This document shows positions 1-8,673 of a stretch of 64,000 nt of DNA, one piece after another. Source of the DNA: CAVUAF01 sp963739375 (GTDB lineage: Bacteria > Acidobacteriota > Terriglobia > Terriglobales > Acidobacteriaceae); the NCBI GenBank assembly GCA_963739375.1, contig CAVUAF010000020.1, positions 62,001 through 126,000 on the forward strand. The letters run 5' to 3'. Numbering within the stretch: the stretch's first letter is position 1; every line of letters begins with the position of its first letter. Under the pieces are notes generated by a model. The model ran no database searches, was not told the DNA's origin, and saw only the letters and a program-made list of their open reading frames with translations. Position numbers and translations under genes: made by a program.

Positions 1-1
1 C

Positions 2-703
2 GGCCGCAAGGACGAGAACCCCTCGATCACCCGCGACGTCTCCGGCGAAGGCGTGCAGCAGGCGCTGCTCAAGATCCTGGAAGGCACCATCGCCAACGTC
101 CCCCCGCAGGGCGGGCGCAAGCATCCGCACCAGGAGTTCACCCCGGTTGATACCACCAACATCCTGTTTGTCTGCGGCGGCGCCTTTGTCGGGCTGGAGA
201 AGGTCATCGGGCGCCGCGTGGGCAAGAAGGCCATGGGCTTCCGCTCTGAGGAGATCAAGCCGGGCGAGGTGGCCATTACCGGCGTCAACCGCCGCGACAC
301 CGAAATGCTGCAGCAGGTGCAGCCGCAGGACCTGATCAAGTTCGGCCTCATCCCCGAGTTCGTCGGCCGCCTGCCGGTCATCGGCGTGCTCAGCGACCTC
401 GACGAAGCGGCGCTGGTCGAAATCCTCACCCGCCCGCGCAACGCCATCGTCAAGCAGTACCAGCGCCTCTTCGAGTTCGAGAACGTGAAGCTCAAGTTCA
501 CCGAGGAGGCCATGCATGCCATCGCCCGCGAGGCCATGCACCGCAAGGTTGGCGCCCGCGGCTTGCGCATGATCCTGGAAGAGCTGATGCTCGACCTCAT
601 GTACCACCTGCCGTCGCAGAAGCGGGTCAAGGAATTCGAGGTCACCAGGGAGATGGTGGAGAAGCGCGACGTGTCCCTCAACATGATGGAAAAAGCGGGC
701 TGA
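2..703 (-). other. strand note for clpX fragment (see next entry)
   Basis: Placeholder to avoid misreading: nothing is annotated on the minus strand here. Long open frames antisense to clpX are by-products of high GC. Confidence 0.05.
2..703 (+). CDS. clpX: ClpX, ATP-binding subunit of Clp protease (C-terminal part)
   Basis: The last 233 residues of ClpX, the AAA+ unfoldase that feeds proteins to ClpP in the cytoplasm. The reading frame is open from base 2, so the gene begins before the window. Visible are the VQQALLKILEG stretch, the sensor-1 strand TNILFVCGGAF, the Arg-finger loop IPEFVGRLP, and the sensor-2 motif KVGARGLR near the end. The internal GTG at 53 is not the true start. An RRM gene and lon follow on the same strand, a usual protease neighbourhood; clpP would be expected upstream, outside the window. 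Confidence is high because motif order and spacing match the family. Confidence 0.96.
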   Translation, partial: GRKDENPSITRDVSGEGVQQALLKILEGTIANVPPQGGRKHPHQEFTPVDTTNILFVCGGAFVGLEKVIGRRVGKKAMGFRSEEIKPGEVAITGVNRRDTEMLQQVQPQDLIKFGLIPEFVGRLPVIGVLSDLDEAALVEILTRPRNAIVKQYQRLFEFENVKLKFTEEAMHAIAREAMHRKVGARGLRMILEELMLDLMYHLPSQKRVKEFEVTREMVEKRDVSLNMMEKAG

Positions 704-705
704 CG

Positions 706-725
706 GCCCGCTGGGCGGGCTGTTT
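706..725 (+). terminator. weak hairpin after clpX
   Basis: A 6-bp GC stem (706-711 with 715-720, 3-base loop) lies 3 bases after the clpX stop and is followed by TGTTT. It is a short terminator-like structure with a poor T tract. Confidence 0.35.
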
Positions 726-816
726 CCGCCCTGCTCCGACCCCCTGGTTTACCGCCGCCGAGTTCCCTGGACCCCCTTCCCTGCGTCCCTACGCGACGCG
801 CCTTGCCCCCGGCTGC

Positions 817-822
817 TACAAT
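817..822 (+). promoter_or_regulatory. candidate -10 box for the RRM gene
   Basis: TACAAT lies about 113 bases before the ATG at 935. No convincing -35 is visible. If used, it leaves a leader of about 105 nt, the long-leader arrangement common for cold-inducible RNA-binding protein genes. GAGG at 926-929 is the ribosome site. Confidence 0.3.
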
Positions 823-934
823 GGCGGCGCTGCCCGGGCCCCTGCCCTGTCCGCTATGTGTGTTAACCGCGGCTCGATCTCGCGCTGTGTTCGCGTGTGC
901 GTCCTGCCGATAACCATCCAACTGCGAGGTCGAG

Positions 935-1282
935 ATGAAGAATATTTATGTAGGCAATCTGACGTTTGATGCTTCTGAAGAACAGGTGCGTGCGCTGTTC
1001 GAACCCTATGGCCAGGTGGAGCGAGTGAGCCTGGTAACCGACCGTTTTACCGGCAAGTCGCGCGGCTTTGCTTTCGTCGAAATGGCGGATGACGACGCCG
1101 CCGGCAAGGCCATCGCCGGGCTCAATGGCCACGACCTGGGCGGACGCGCCCTCACTGTGAACGAAGCCCGTCCCAAGACCGAGCGCCCGCGCGGCGGTGG
1201 TGGCGGCGGCGACCGCGGCGGTGGTGGCGGCCGTGGCGGCTACGGCGGCGATCGCGGCGGCGGCCGTGGCAATCGCTGGTAG
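935..1282 (+). CDS. RRM-type RNA-binding protein with Gly/Arg-rich tail
   Basis: A 115-residue single RRM protein. RNP2 is IYVGNL (residues 4-9) and RNP1 is KSRGFAFV (41-48), the two RNA-contacting motifs. From about residue 87 the protein is a low-complexity Gly/Arg tail with RGG-like units. Bacterial proteins of this type (cyanobacterial Rbp, acidobacterial homologues) bind single-stranded RNA and are often cold-induced. The ATG is preceded by GAGG at good spacing. It lies between clpX and lon on the same strand, with its own long leader and a strong terminator, so it is probably a separate transcription unit. Confidence 0.93.
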   Translation: MKNIYVGNLTFDASEEQVRALFEPYGQVERVSLVTDRFTGKSRGFAFVEMADDDAAGKAIAGLNGHDLGGRALTVNEARPKTERPRGGGGGGDRGGGGGRGGYGGDRGGGRGNRW

Positions 1283-1323
1283 GCTGACGGCGTGATGTTC
1301 TGATTTGGTGGTTTCTTGATTTG

Positions 1324-1351
1324 CGGCGGGCCTGGGGCCCGCCGTTTGTTT
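1324..1351 (+). terminator. rho-independent terminator of the RRM gene
   Basis: A perfect 9-bp GC-rich stem (1324-1332 with 1336-1344, loop TGG) is followed directly by TTTGTTT. It begins 42 bases after the RRM stop. Confidence 0.85.
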
Positions 1352-1447
1352 GCCGGGCGCGCGCCGGGGCGTCCGCCCCTCCCTTCTGGGGAGAACTCCC
1401 GGGCGGCGGCTATCCAGACCTCCATGGTCCCCTCAACGGCGGGCCCG

Positions 1448-1558
1448 TACGACGCCGGCGCCGACGGCAAGAAGTTCATCGTCAACTCGCAGAGCGGCGC
1501 TGGCAGCAATGCCCCGCTCTCCCTGGTCACCAACTGGGCCAGCGAGTTGAAGAAGTAG
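1448..1558 (+). pseudogene. 3'-end remnant of a TolB/WD40-type (kinase-like) protein
   Basis: An open stretch ending in TAG at 1558 encodes a tail with DGKKFIVNSQ, then NAPLSLVTNW and ASELKK. From memory, this layout (DG-x-RFLVN ... APITVVxNW ... LKK) is the usual last 35 residues of acidobacterial TolB/WD40-repeat proteins and kinase-propeller fusions. Nothing upstream in this frame looks like such a protein: the RRM terminator lies only 100 bases before it. I read it as the 3' scrap of a deleted gene. The rest of the 1283-1748 gap holds the terminator and the lon leader. Confidence 0.5.
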
Positions 1559-1748
1559 CCCCGCCGCTTCCCTAGTCCCCCGCCGTGTCAAGCCCGAACT
1601 CCGCTGGTCAATGCCTGCCGAGGTGCGGTGAAAAACTCCGGTAATGCGGCCCCGGGATCCCGTAGTAAGCTGCGCCTCGCCGGCGTGGTATTCTTTGAAA
1701 GGAGCGGCGGGCGCGAAGCCGCCGCGGGCCACGGGACCCAGGAGCCGA

Positions 1749-4283
<2,535 letters not shown>

Positions 4284-4433
4284 CCGGAGGCCGGGGACGT
4301 GCGTCTTGGCAGTTAACTGTGCCACCGGCGGCCACGAGAAAGAGCCGGGTGGGGCAAGAAAGGCGTGGGCATAAGCGCCCACTCCCATTACATTAGTGGG
4401 ACCCAAAATGACCCCCCAGAGGAGCAGCGGGCA

Positions 4434-4919
4434 TTGAGCTCAGAGCCGGTGCGGCAGGACGTTCCCACCACACCACCCGGCGCGACCGGGGAAACCCCCG
4501 TGAAGGTGCGCCACTTCGTGCGCCTGTGGCACGTGTGGGAGCGCACCGGGCCTTTTCTGCGGGCGACGTTCTCGCGGCACGGTCTGGGCTGCCGCGCCGG
4601 GCGGCAACTGATCGTGGGCAAATTGCGGCGCATTGCGCTGAGCATGGTGCCGCCGCTGGCGCACGCTCTGCAACGCCACTACCGCATGACCGGCGGTTGC
4701 GCGCGCTGCGGCACCAGCTGCAATCTGCTCAACCGGTGTCCGCACTGGGATGTGACCTCGCAGCTGTGCACCGTGTACGAAGACCGGCCCAACGTCTGCC
4801 GCCTGTTCCCCATTACGCCAGGCGACGTGTCGGACCGTGACCTGGTCTCGCCGCAGCATCCCTGCGGGTTCACTTTCCTGCCCAAGCCGGCAGCGGAGGC
4901 GCCGGCGCGGCGCGAGTAA
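4434..4919 (+). CDS. YkgJ-type cysteine-cluster protein
   Basis: About 161 residues from a TTG at 4434 (GGAG nine bases upstream); the frame is open from GTG 4365 and a GTG at 4500 is another possible start. The C-terminal half carries CARCGTSC, then CP, then a Cys before VYEDRPNVCRLFP. This is the CxxCxxxC ... YExRPxxCRxFP signature of the YkgJ family, thought to chelate zinc or an iron-sulfur centre; the function is not established. The last residues contain another Cys in HPCGFTF, also typical. Cytoplasmic, no signal peptide. It stands 150 bases after lon and is not obviously coupled to it. Confidence 0.8.
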   Translation: MSSEPVRQDVPTTPPGATGETPVKVRHFVRLWHVWERTGPFLRATFSRHGLGCRAGRQLIVGKLRRIALSMVPPLAHALQRHYRMTGGCARCGTSCNLLNRCPHWDVTSQLCTVYEDRPNVCRLFPITPGDVSDRDLVSPQHPCGFTFLPKPAAEAPARRE

Positions 4920-5041
4920 ACATCGGGAAAGCAGCGCGATCTTGGCAGCGGCGGAGGCCGCTGTTTTCTTTTGGCCGAGCATACGGGCCGCAGGCACGCT
5001 TACCCGGGCTCTACTCTTCCCCCTGGCAGTAGAATCAATTC

Positions 5042-5335
5042 GTGCTCCCACCGGTTTCCAGCCCGCCGCCGCTGACGTCGCCGGCCGGACCCTCGCGCGG
5101 CGGGTTGCTGGCGCTGAGCGTGCTGGCGTTCGTCATCGTGGTGGTGGTGCTGTTCCCCACCATGCGGGTGTTCATGGCGATCAGTGCCGCGAATCGGGGT
5201 AGTGGTGGCGGTGATTCTCCACTTCTGGAACCAGCGCCCGGTCAAGCTCAAGCCCGAAGCGAACAAGCGGCCGCTGGGGCTGGAGTGATGGCCGCCTTGC
5301 CAAACTGCGGAATTGCCAAATTGAAAGGCGCCTAG
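5042..5335 (+). CDS. small putative membrane protein, possibly frameshifted
   Basis: A GTG-started frame of 97 codons. Residues 21-50 form a strong hydrophobic segment (LLALSVLAFVIVVVVLFP), after which the sequence becomes low complexity. In the +1 frame from about 5184 a second hydrophobic stretch (VVVAVILHFWNQ) and a basic tail (RPVKLKPEANKRP) end at TGA 5286-5288. Joining the two frames gives a more natural short membrane protein, so a one-base error near 5190-5210 is possible. No family is recognised. It lies just ahead of engB. The rest of 4920-5344 holds only a short repeat array at 5297-5323. Confidence 0.35.
   Translation: MLPPVSSPPPLTSPAGPSRGGLLALSVLAFVIVVVVLFPTMRVFMAISAANRGSGGGDSPLLEPAPGQAQARSEQAAAGAGVMAALPNCGIAKLKGA
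5297..5323. repeat. short degenerate repeat array (TTGCCAAA type)
   Basis: Two to three imperfect copies of a unit around TTGCCAAA/TTGCGGAA occur just before engB. It belongs to the set of 7-8 bp period intergenic arrays found through the window. Confidence 0.45.
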
Positions 5336-5344
5336 GGGCCGGCC

Positions 5345-5953
5345 TTGAGCTTGAGAATCCACACCCAATTCGTGACCTCGGCGGCAAGTGTGGAGCAGTT
5401 TCCGCTCACCGGACTGCCGGAGGTGGCGTTTCTGGGGCGCTCGAACGTGGGCAAATCGAGCGTGCTCAATACGCTGGTGGGGGAGAAGATTGCGCACACC
5501 AGCGGCACCCCGGGGCGCACCCGCACTATCAACTTCTTTGAAGTCCGGCGCGCCGGACAACCGCGGCCGGAGCTGACCTTTGCCGACCTCCCCGGCTACG
5601 GCTATACCCGTCTGCCACGCGAGGTCACGGCGGAGTGGCCGAAGTTCGTCGCACCATATCTGGCCGAGCGCCGCGAGCTGGCGCTGTGCGTGGCGCTGAT
5701 CGACTCCAAGCTCGCCGCCCAGGCCAGCGACCGGCAGCTGCTGGAGTACCTGGCGCGCACGGGGCGGCCTTACGTGGTGGTCGCGACCAAGGCCGACCGG
5801 CTGAGCGGCAACGAACTGCGCAACTCCCTGCGGCGCCTGGGCACGGAACTCGGCGTCGAGCGCCTGCTTCCCTTTTCCGCCAAGACCGGCGCCGGGCGCG
5901 ACGAATTGTGGCGCGCCATCTGGGCGGCCGCGGCGCGCCCCGTCGTCAGTTGA
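5345..5953 (+). CDS. engB: EngB/YsxC ribosome-biogenesis GTPase
   Basis: A 202-residue TRAFAC GTPase needed for assembly of the large ribosomal subunit in many bacteria. G1 is GRSNVGKSS (31-39), the G2 Thr lies in TSGTPGRTRTI, G3 is DLPGYGY and G4 is TKAD; a final SAKTG gives G5. Length is normal for the family. The start is TTG at 5345, with another in-frame TTG at 5351; neither has a strong ribosome site. Its stop overlaps the 3' end of hutI by 8 bases on the opposite strand. Confidence 0.95.
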   Translation: MSLRIHTQFVTSAASVEQFPLTGLPEVAFLGRSNVGKSSVLNTLVGEKIAHTSGTPGRTRTINFFEVRRAGQPRPELTFADLPGYGYTRLPREVTAEWPKFVAPYLAERRELALCVALIDSKLAAQASDRQLLEYLARTGRPYVVVATKADRLSGNELRNSLRRLGTELGVERLLPFSAKTGAGRDELWRAIWAAAARPVVS

Positions 5954-7205
5954 CCGCGCCCCCCATCACCGTCTTCCAGCCGCGATTCACGCCCACCCAG
6001 TAGGCGATCTCGCGCCAGTCGCGCACGTCGAAGAGCGCCAGGTCCGCGTCCTTGCCCGGCTCGATGCTTCCCTTCCGCTCTCCCAGCCGCAGCGCGTGCG
6101 CCCCGTTGATGGTGGCGGCGCTGATGGCTTCGGCGGGCGCCATGCGCATCTGCGTGCAGGCCAGCGAGAGCACGAACGGCAGGCTGGCGGTGGGCGCGGT
6201 CCCGGGATTGAAGTCGGTGGCGAGGGCGACGGCCACGCCGGCGTCGAGGAGCTTGCGTGCCGGAGGATAGCTGCCCAGCCCGAGAAAATAGTTCGACGCC
6301 GGGACCAGCGTGACCACGGTCGGGTGGCGCGCCAGTTGCGGCAGATCGTCGTCGAGCACCTGGTCCATGTGGTCGAGCGAGGCGGGATGCAGGCGGAGCA
6401 GCGGCCACACCTGCTCGGCGCGAAACTGGCAGATGTGCATCCTCAGCCCCAGGCCGTGTTCCGCGGCGCATTCGAGAATGCGCTCCGCGTCGGCGAAGGC
6501 GAAGGCGCCGGGGTCGCAGAAAACATCGCAGAAGGCAGCCAGCCGGCGGCGCGCGATGCGCGGGATCATCTCGCGGCAGAGGAGCTGCACGTACTTCGCC
6601 GGCTGGTCCACGAACTCCGCCGGAACCACGTGCGCGCCGAGAAACGTGGGGACGACGGTGCCGGGCCAGCGTGCAGCGGCGTCGCGGATGGCCTCCAGCG
6701 ACTTGATCTCCGCCGCCAGGCTGAGACCGTAGCCGGATTTCGCTTCCACGGTGGTGGTGCCGTGCGCGGCCATTTCGCGCAGCGCAGCGGCGACGTTGGC
6801 GGCGAGCTGGGCGCGGGTGGCCTTGCGCACCAGCACCGTGCTCGACCGGATGCCGCCGCCCAGTTCCGCAATTTCCTCGTAGCTGGCCCCGGCGATGCGC
6901 TGCTCGAAGTCGACGAGGCGCGGAGCGACAAACGCGGGATGCGTGTGAGAGTCCACAAACCCCGGGAGCGCGACGCGGCCGCCGCAATCGAGCTCCTGGA
7001 CCTTCTTCTTGTTGCGCTGCACCCAGGGATCGCGCTCCGCCTCGCGCCGCCGCCCGGCCGCAACAATTCGTCCTCCGGCGCACAGCACCGCGGCGTCCGC
7101 AATCATCCCCAGCTCGCGCATGGCAGGACCGCGGCGCGCCCCGGGTTCGCCCCGCAGGGTCAGCAGCTGCCCGATGTTGGTGAGGAGAAGCGGCGCGGCT
7201 TTCAG
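5946..7205 (-). CDS. hutI: imidazolonepropionase (HutI)
   Basis: Metal-dependent amidohydrolase that opens imidazolone propionate to N-formimino-glutamate, the third step of histidine degradation. The HxH metal motif is in SHTHPAF; later ligands are in MHICQF, SLDHMDQV and ATDFNPG. The first ATG is at 7121, but clear HutI sequence (LLLTNIGQLLTLRGE and GARRGPAM) lies upstream of it in frame. No ATG, GTG or TTG occurs between 7121 and the in-frame stop at 7218-7220; CTG at 7205 would give 419 residues, the usual length. I therefore place the start there. It lies directly behind dinB, which ends at 7210. Confidence 0.9.
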   Translation of the reverse strand: MKAAPLLLTNIGQLLTLRGEPGARRGPAMRELGMIADAAVLCAGGRIVAAGRRREAERDPWVQRNKKKVQELDCGGRVALPGFVDSHTHPAFVAPRLVDFEQRIAGASYEEIAELGGGIRSSTVLVRKATRAQLAANVAAALREMAAHGTTTVEAKSGYGLSLAAEIKSLEAIRDAAARWPGTVVPTFLGAHVVPAEFVDQPAKYVQLLCREMIPRIARRRLAAFCDVFCDPGAFAFADAERILECAAEHGLGLRMHICQFRAEQVWPLLRLHPASLDHMDQVLDDDLPQLARHPTVVTLVPASNYFLGLGSYPPARKLLDAGVAVALATDFNPGTAPTASLPFVLSLACTQMRMAPAEAISAATINGAHALRLGERKGSIEPGKDADLALFDVRDWREIAYWVGVNRGWKTVMGGAVN

Positions 7206-7209
7206 GCGA

Positions 7210-7728
7210 TTACTCCATCACTTCGGTGAAGATGAAGTCGTGCATCCAGTCCTGTTTGTGGCCCGCCTGGCGCAGCGCGGTGGCGAGTTGCGCCCAGTGG
7301 CGCAGGCTATGCAACATGGCGTGGACAAACATCTTGCGGCGGCTCGCGGTGATCCAGAAATTCCGCTCTTTGTCGCCGTACTTCAGCTTCTCGTTCCAGT
7401 CCGTCGTCTGCTGGAGCGCATGGCGGAAGTGCTGCCGCGCCGTGTCGTTCATCCCAAACAGCTCGGCGAGAGACCCATAGGGAAAATCCTTATACACGAT
7501 CTTCGCGCGGGTGATCCCGCGCACCGTCTCGGCATAAATCAGCTCGACGGCAAAAATATGGCGCAGCATCTGCCGCACGTCGGGAATCTCGCCGCTGAGC
7601 GGCACTTCGAGCGCTTGCGGATGCGCGTCGAAAAACCGGCGCCAGCGCGCCGTCTCTTCCTCGTTGTGGCGCAGGAGCTCGTCGAAAGTGACGACGGGGG
7701 ATGCGGGGGCGACGGTAGGCGCGACCAT
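7210..7728 (-). CDS. DinB-family protein
   Basis: A 172-residue four-helix DinB-like protein. These use three His residues to bind a divalent metal; His in MLRHIF and the pair in HSLRHWAQLATALRQAGH fit the pattern. Family members include thiol-dependent transferases (bacillithiol or mycothiol S-transferases) and many of unknown substrate. A ypdA-like bacillithiol disulfide reductase at 23.7-24.7 kb makes a bacillithiol link conceivable, but that is inference. The gene sits inside the hut run, its stop overlapping the likely hutI start region. Confidence 0.8.
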   Translation of the reverse strand: MVAPTVAPASPVVTFDELLRHNEEETARWRRFFDAHPQALEVPLSGEIPDVRQMLRHIFAVELIYAETVRGITRAKIVYKDFPYGSLAELFGMNDTARQHFRHALQQTTDWNEKLKYGDKERNFWITASRRKMFVHAMLHSLRHWAQLATALRQAGHKQDWMHDFIFTEVME

Positions 7729-7836
7729 GGGAACAAGAGTAAGCGGCTGGTCGGAAAAGCTGCAAGCTGCAATCTTGGGCGCTGTGCCTCCGGCTCGCCC
7801 CGAACGACGACTTTGTCGCTGCGTCGCATTGTCTTT

Positions 7837-7906
7837 CGGAGGGGCATGGCTTTAGCCGTGCCATTCCGCCGCCTAAGCAACCGGCTTTGGCCGCCGAGGT
7901 ATTGCG
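7837..7906 (+). repeat. REP unit, copy 1
   Basis: Starts GGAGGGGCATGGCTTTAGCC, a near-palindrome (GGCATGGCT / AGCCGTGCC), followed about 20 bases later by the second conserved block CCGGCTTTGGCCGCCGAGG. This is the most diverged of the three head-to-tail copies downstream of the RAYT gene. Confidence 0.75.
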
Positions 7907-7927
7907 TCCCCCTTGAAAACTGTCTTT

Positions 7928-8072
7928 CGGAGGGGCATGGCTTTAGCCATGCCATTCAGCCGCCAAGGCCACCGGCTTCAGCCGCTGAGGTATTGGGTCC
8001 AGTTTGAAACGCGGATTCGCCGAACCATACGCGAATTCCGCCGGCGTCTCACACAGCCTGGCTCTCACCGGA
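7928..8072 (+). repeat. REP unit, copy 2, fused to a RAYT 3'-end fragment
   Basis: The palindrome GGCATGGCTTTAGCCATGCC and the second block are followed by about 80 bases nearly identical to 8153-8235, the 3' end of the RAYT gene. On the minus strand 7943-8072 encodes some 43 codons matching the transposase C-terminus (SANPRFKLDPIPQRLKPVA is identical) and ends in its own stop at 7943-7945. Confidence 0.85.
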
Positions 8073-8089
8073 TTTATGAATCTATGTTT

Positions 8090-8152
8090 CGGAGGGGCAT
8101 GGCTTCAGCCATGCCGTTCAGCCGCCAAGGCCACCGGCTTTAGCCGCTGAGG
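8090..8152 (+). repeat. REP unit, copy 3 (downstream flank of RAYT)
   Basis: Palindrome GGCATGGCTTCAGCCATGCC plus the block CCGGCTTTAGCCGCTGAGG. It forms the 3' end of the transposase gene: the last ~14 codons and stop lie within the repeat. Confidence 0.85.
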
Positions 8153-8596
8153 TATTGGGTCCAGTTTGAAACGCGGGTTCGCCGAACCATACGCGAATTC
8201 CGCCGATGTCTCACACAGCCTGGCTTTCACGGGATTCTCGTGGATATAAGCGCGATGCTGTACATAGTCGTCCCAATCACGGATCCGATGATCGGAAAAA
8301 CCCTTCTGCCAAATTTCTAAACCAGCCCGACGGCTCCTGCCTACCTCTCGAGAAAACCTCCCTTTGATGAGCTGCATGGCGCGTTCGAGAGTGGCATCAA
8401 GCGGTGTGAGCATGATGTGCACATGGTTCGGCATGACAACAAACTCGTGAAGCAGAAACCTCCTTTGCGCGGCGTATGCATACAGGACGTGCAAAAACAA
8501 TTGCGCGAGCTGATCTGCTTGGAATATTGATCGTCGCCCAGCAGTCTGCGACGTTACAAAGAAGGTGCCAAAATTGTGCACTCGCTCCGGGTTCAA
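8105..8596 (-). CDS. REP-associated tyrosine transposase (RAYT, Y1/HUH family)
   Basis: A 163-residue single-domain HUH nuclease of the TnpA-REP group, which cuts and joins single-stranded DNA at REP hairpins. The His pair is in MPNHVHIML (residues ~57-65) and the catalytic Tyr lies in AYIHENPVKA, the family hallmark. The gene is framed by REP palindromes in opposite orientation (8090-8152 and 8606-8670), as in known REP-RAYT-REP units. The C-terminal tail PQRLKPVALAAERHG is encoded by REP sequence itself. It splits the hutU-hutI run. The ATG at 8596 lies only 10-20 bases from the upstream REP. Confidence 0.92.
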   Translation of the reverse strand: MNPERVHNFGTFFVTSQTAGRRSIFQADQLAQLFLHVLYAYAAQRRFLLHEFVVMPNHVHIMLTPLDATLERAMQLIKGRFSREVGRSRRAGLEIWQKGFSDHRIRDWDDYVQHRAYIHENPVKARLCETSAEFAYGSANPRFKLDPIPQRLKPVALAAERHG

Positions 8597-8605
8597 ACGA
8601 TTACC

Positions 8606-8670
8606 TCAGCGGCTAAAGCCGCCCCCGCTCCTGAGCAATTACGGCACGGCTGAAGCCGTGCCCCTCCGAA
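8606..8670 (-). repeat. REP unit, copy 4, inverted (upstream flank of RAYT)
   Basis: CCTCAGCGGCTAAAGCCG and, after a short spacer, GGCACGGCTGAAGCCGTGCC with CCCTCCG: the same unit in opposite orientation to copies 1-3. It lies between the RAYT start and the hutU stop, so it is in the probable hut transcript. Confidence 0.85.
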
Positions 8671-8673
8671 ATA

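Noticed and set aside
2..703. A minus-strand feature over clpX
   Set aside because: The low-confidence placeholder entry there marks no gene; only the plus-strand clpX is supported.
7837..8671. The repeated units near 8 kb as a CRISPR array
   Set aside because: Spacing is irregular, units are palindromic REPs, and a RAYT gene, not cas genes, is present.
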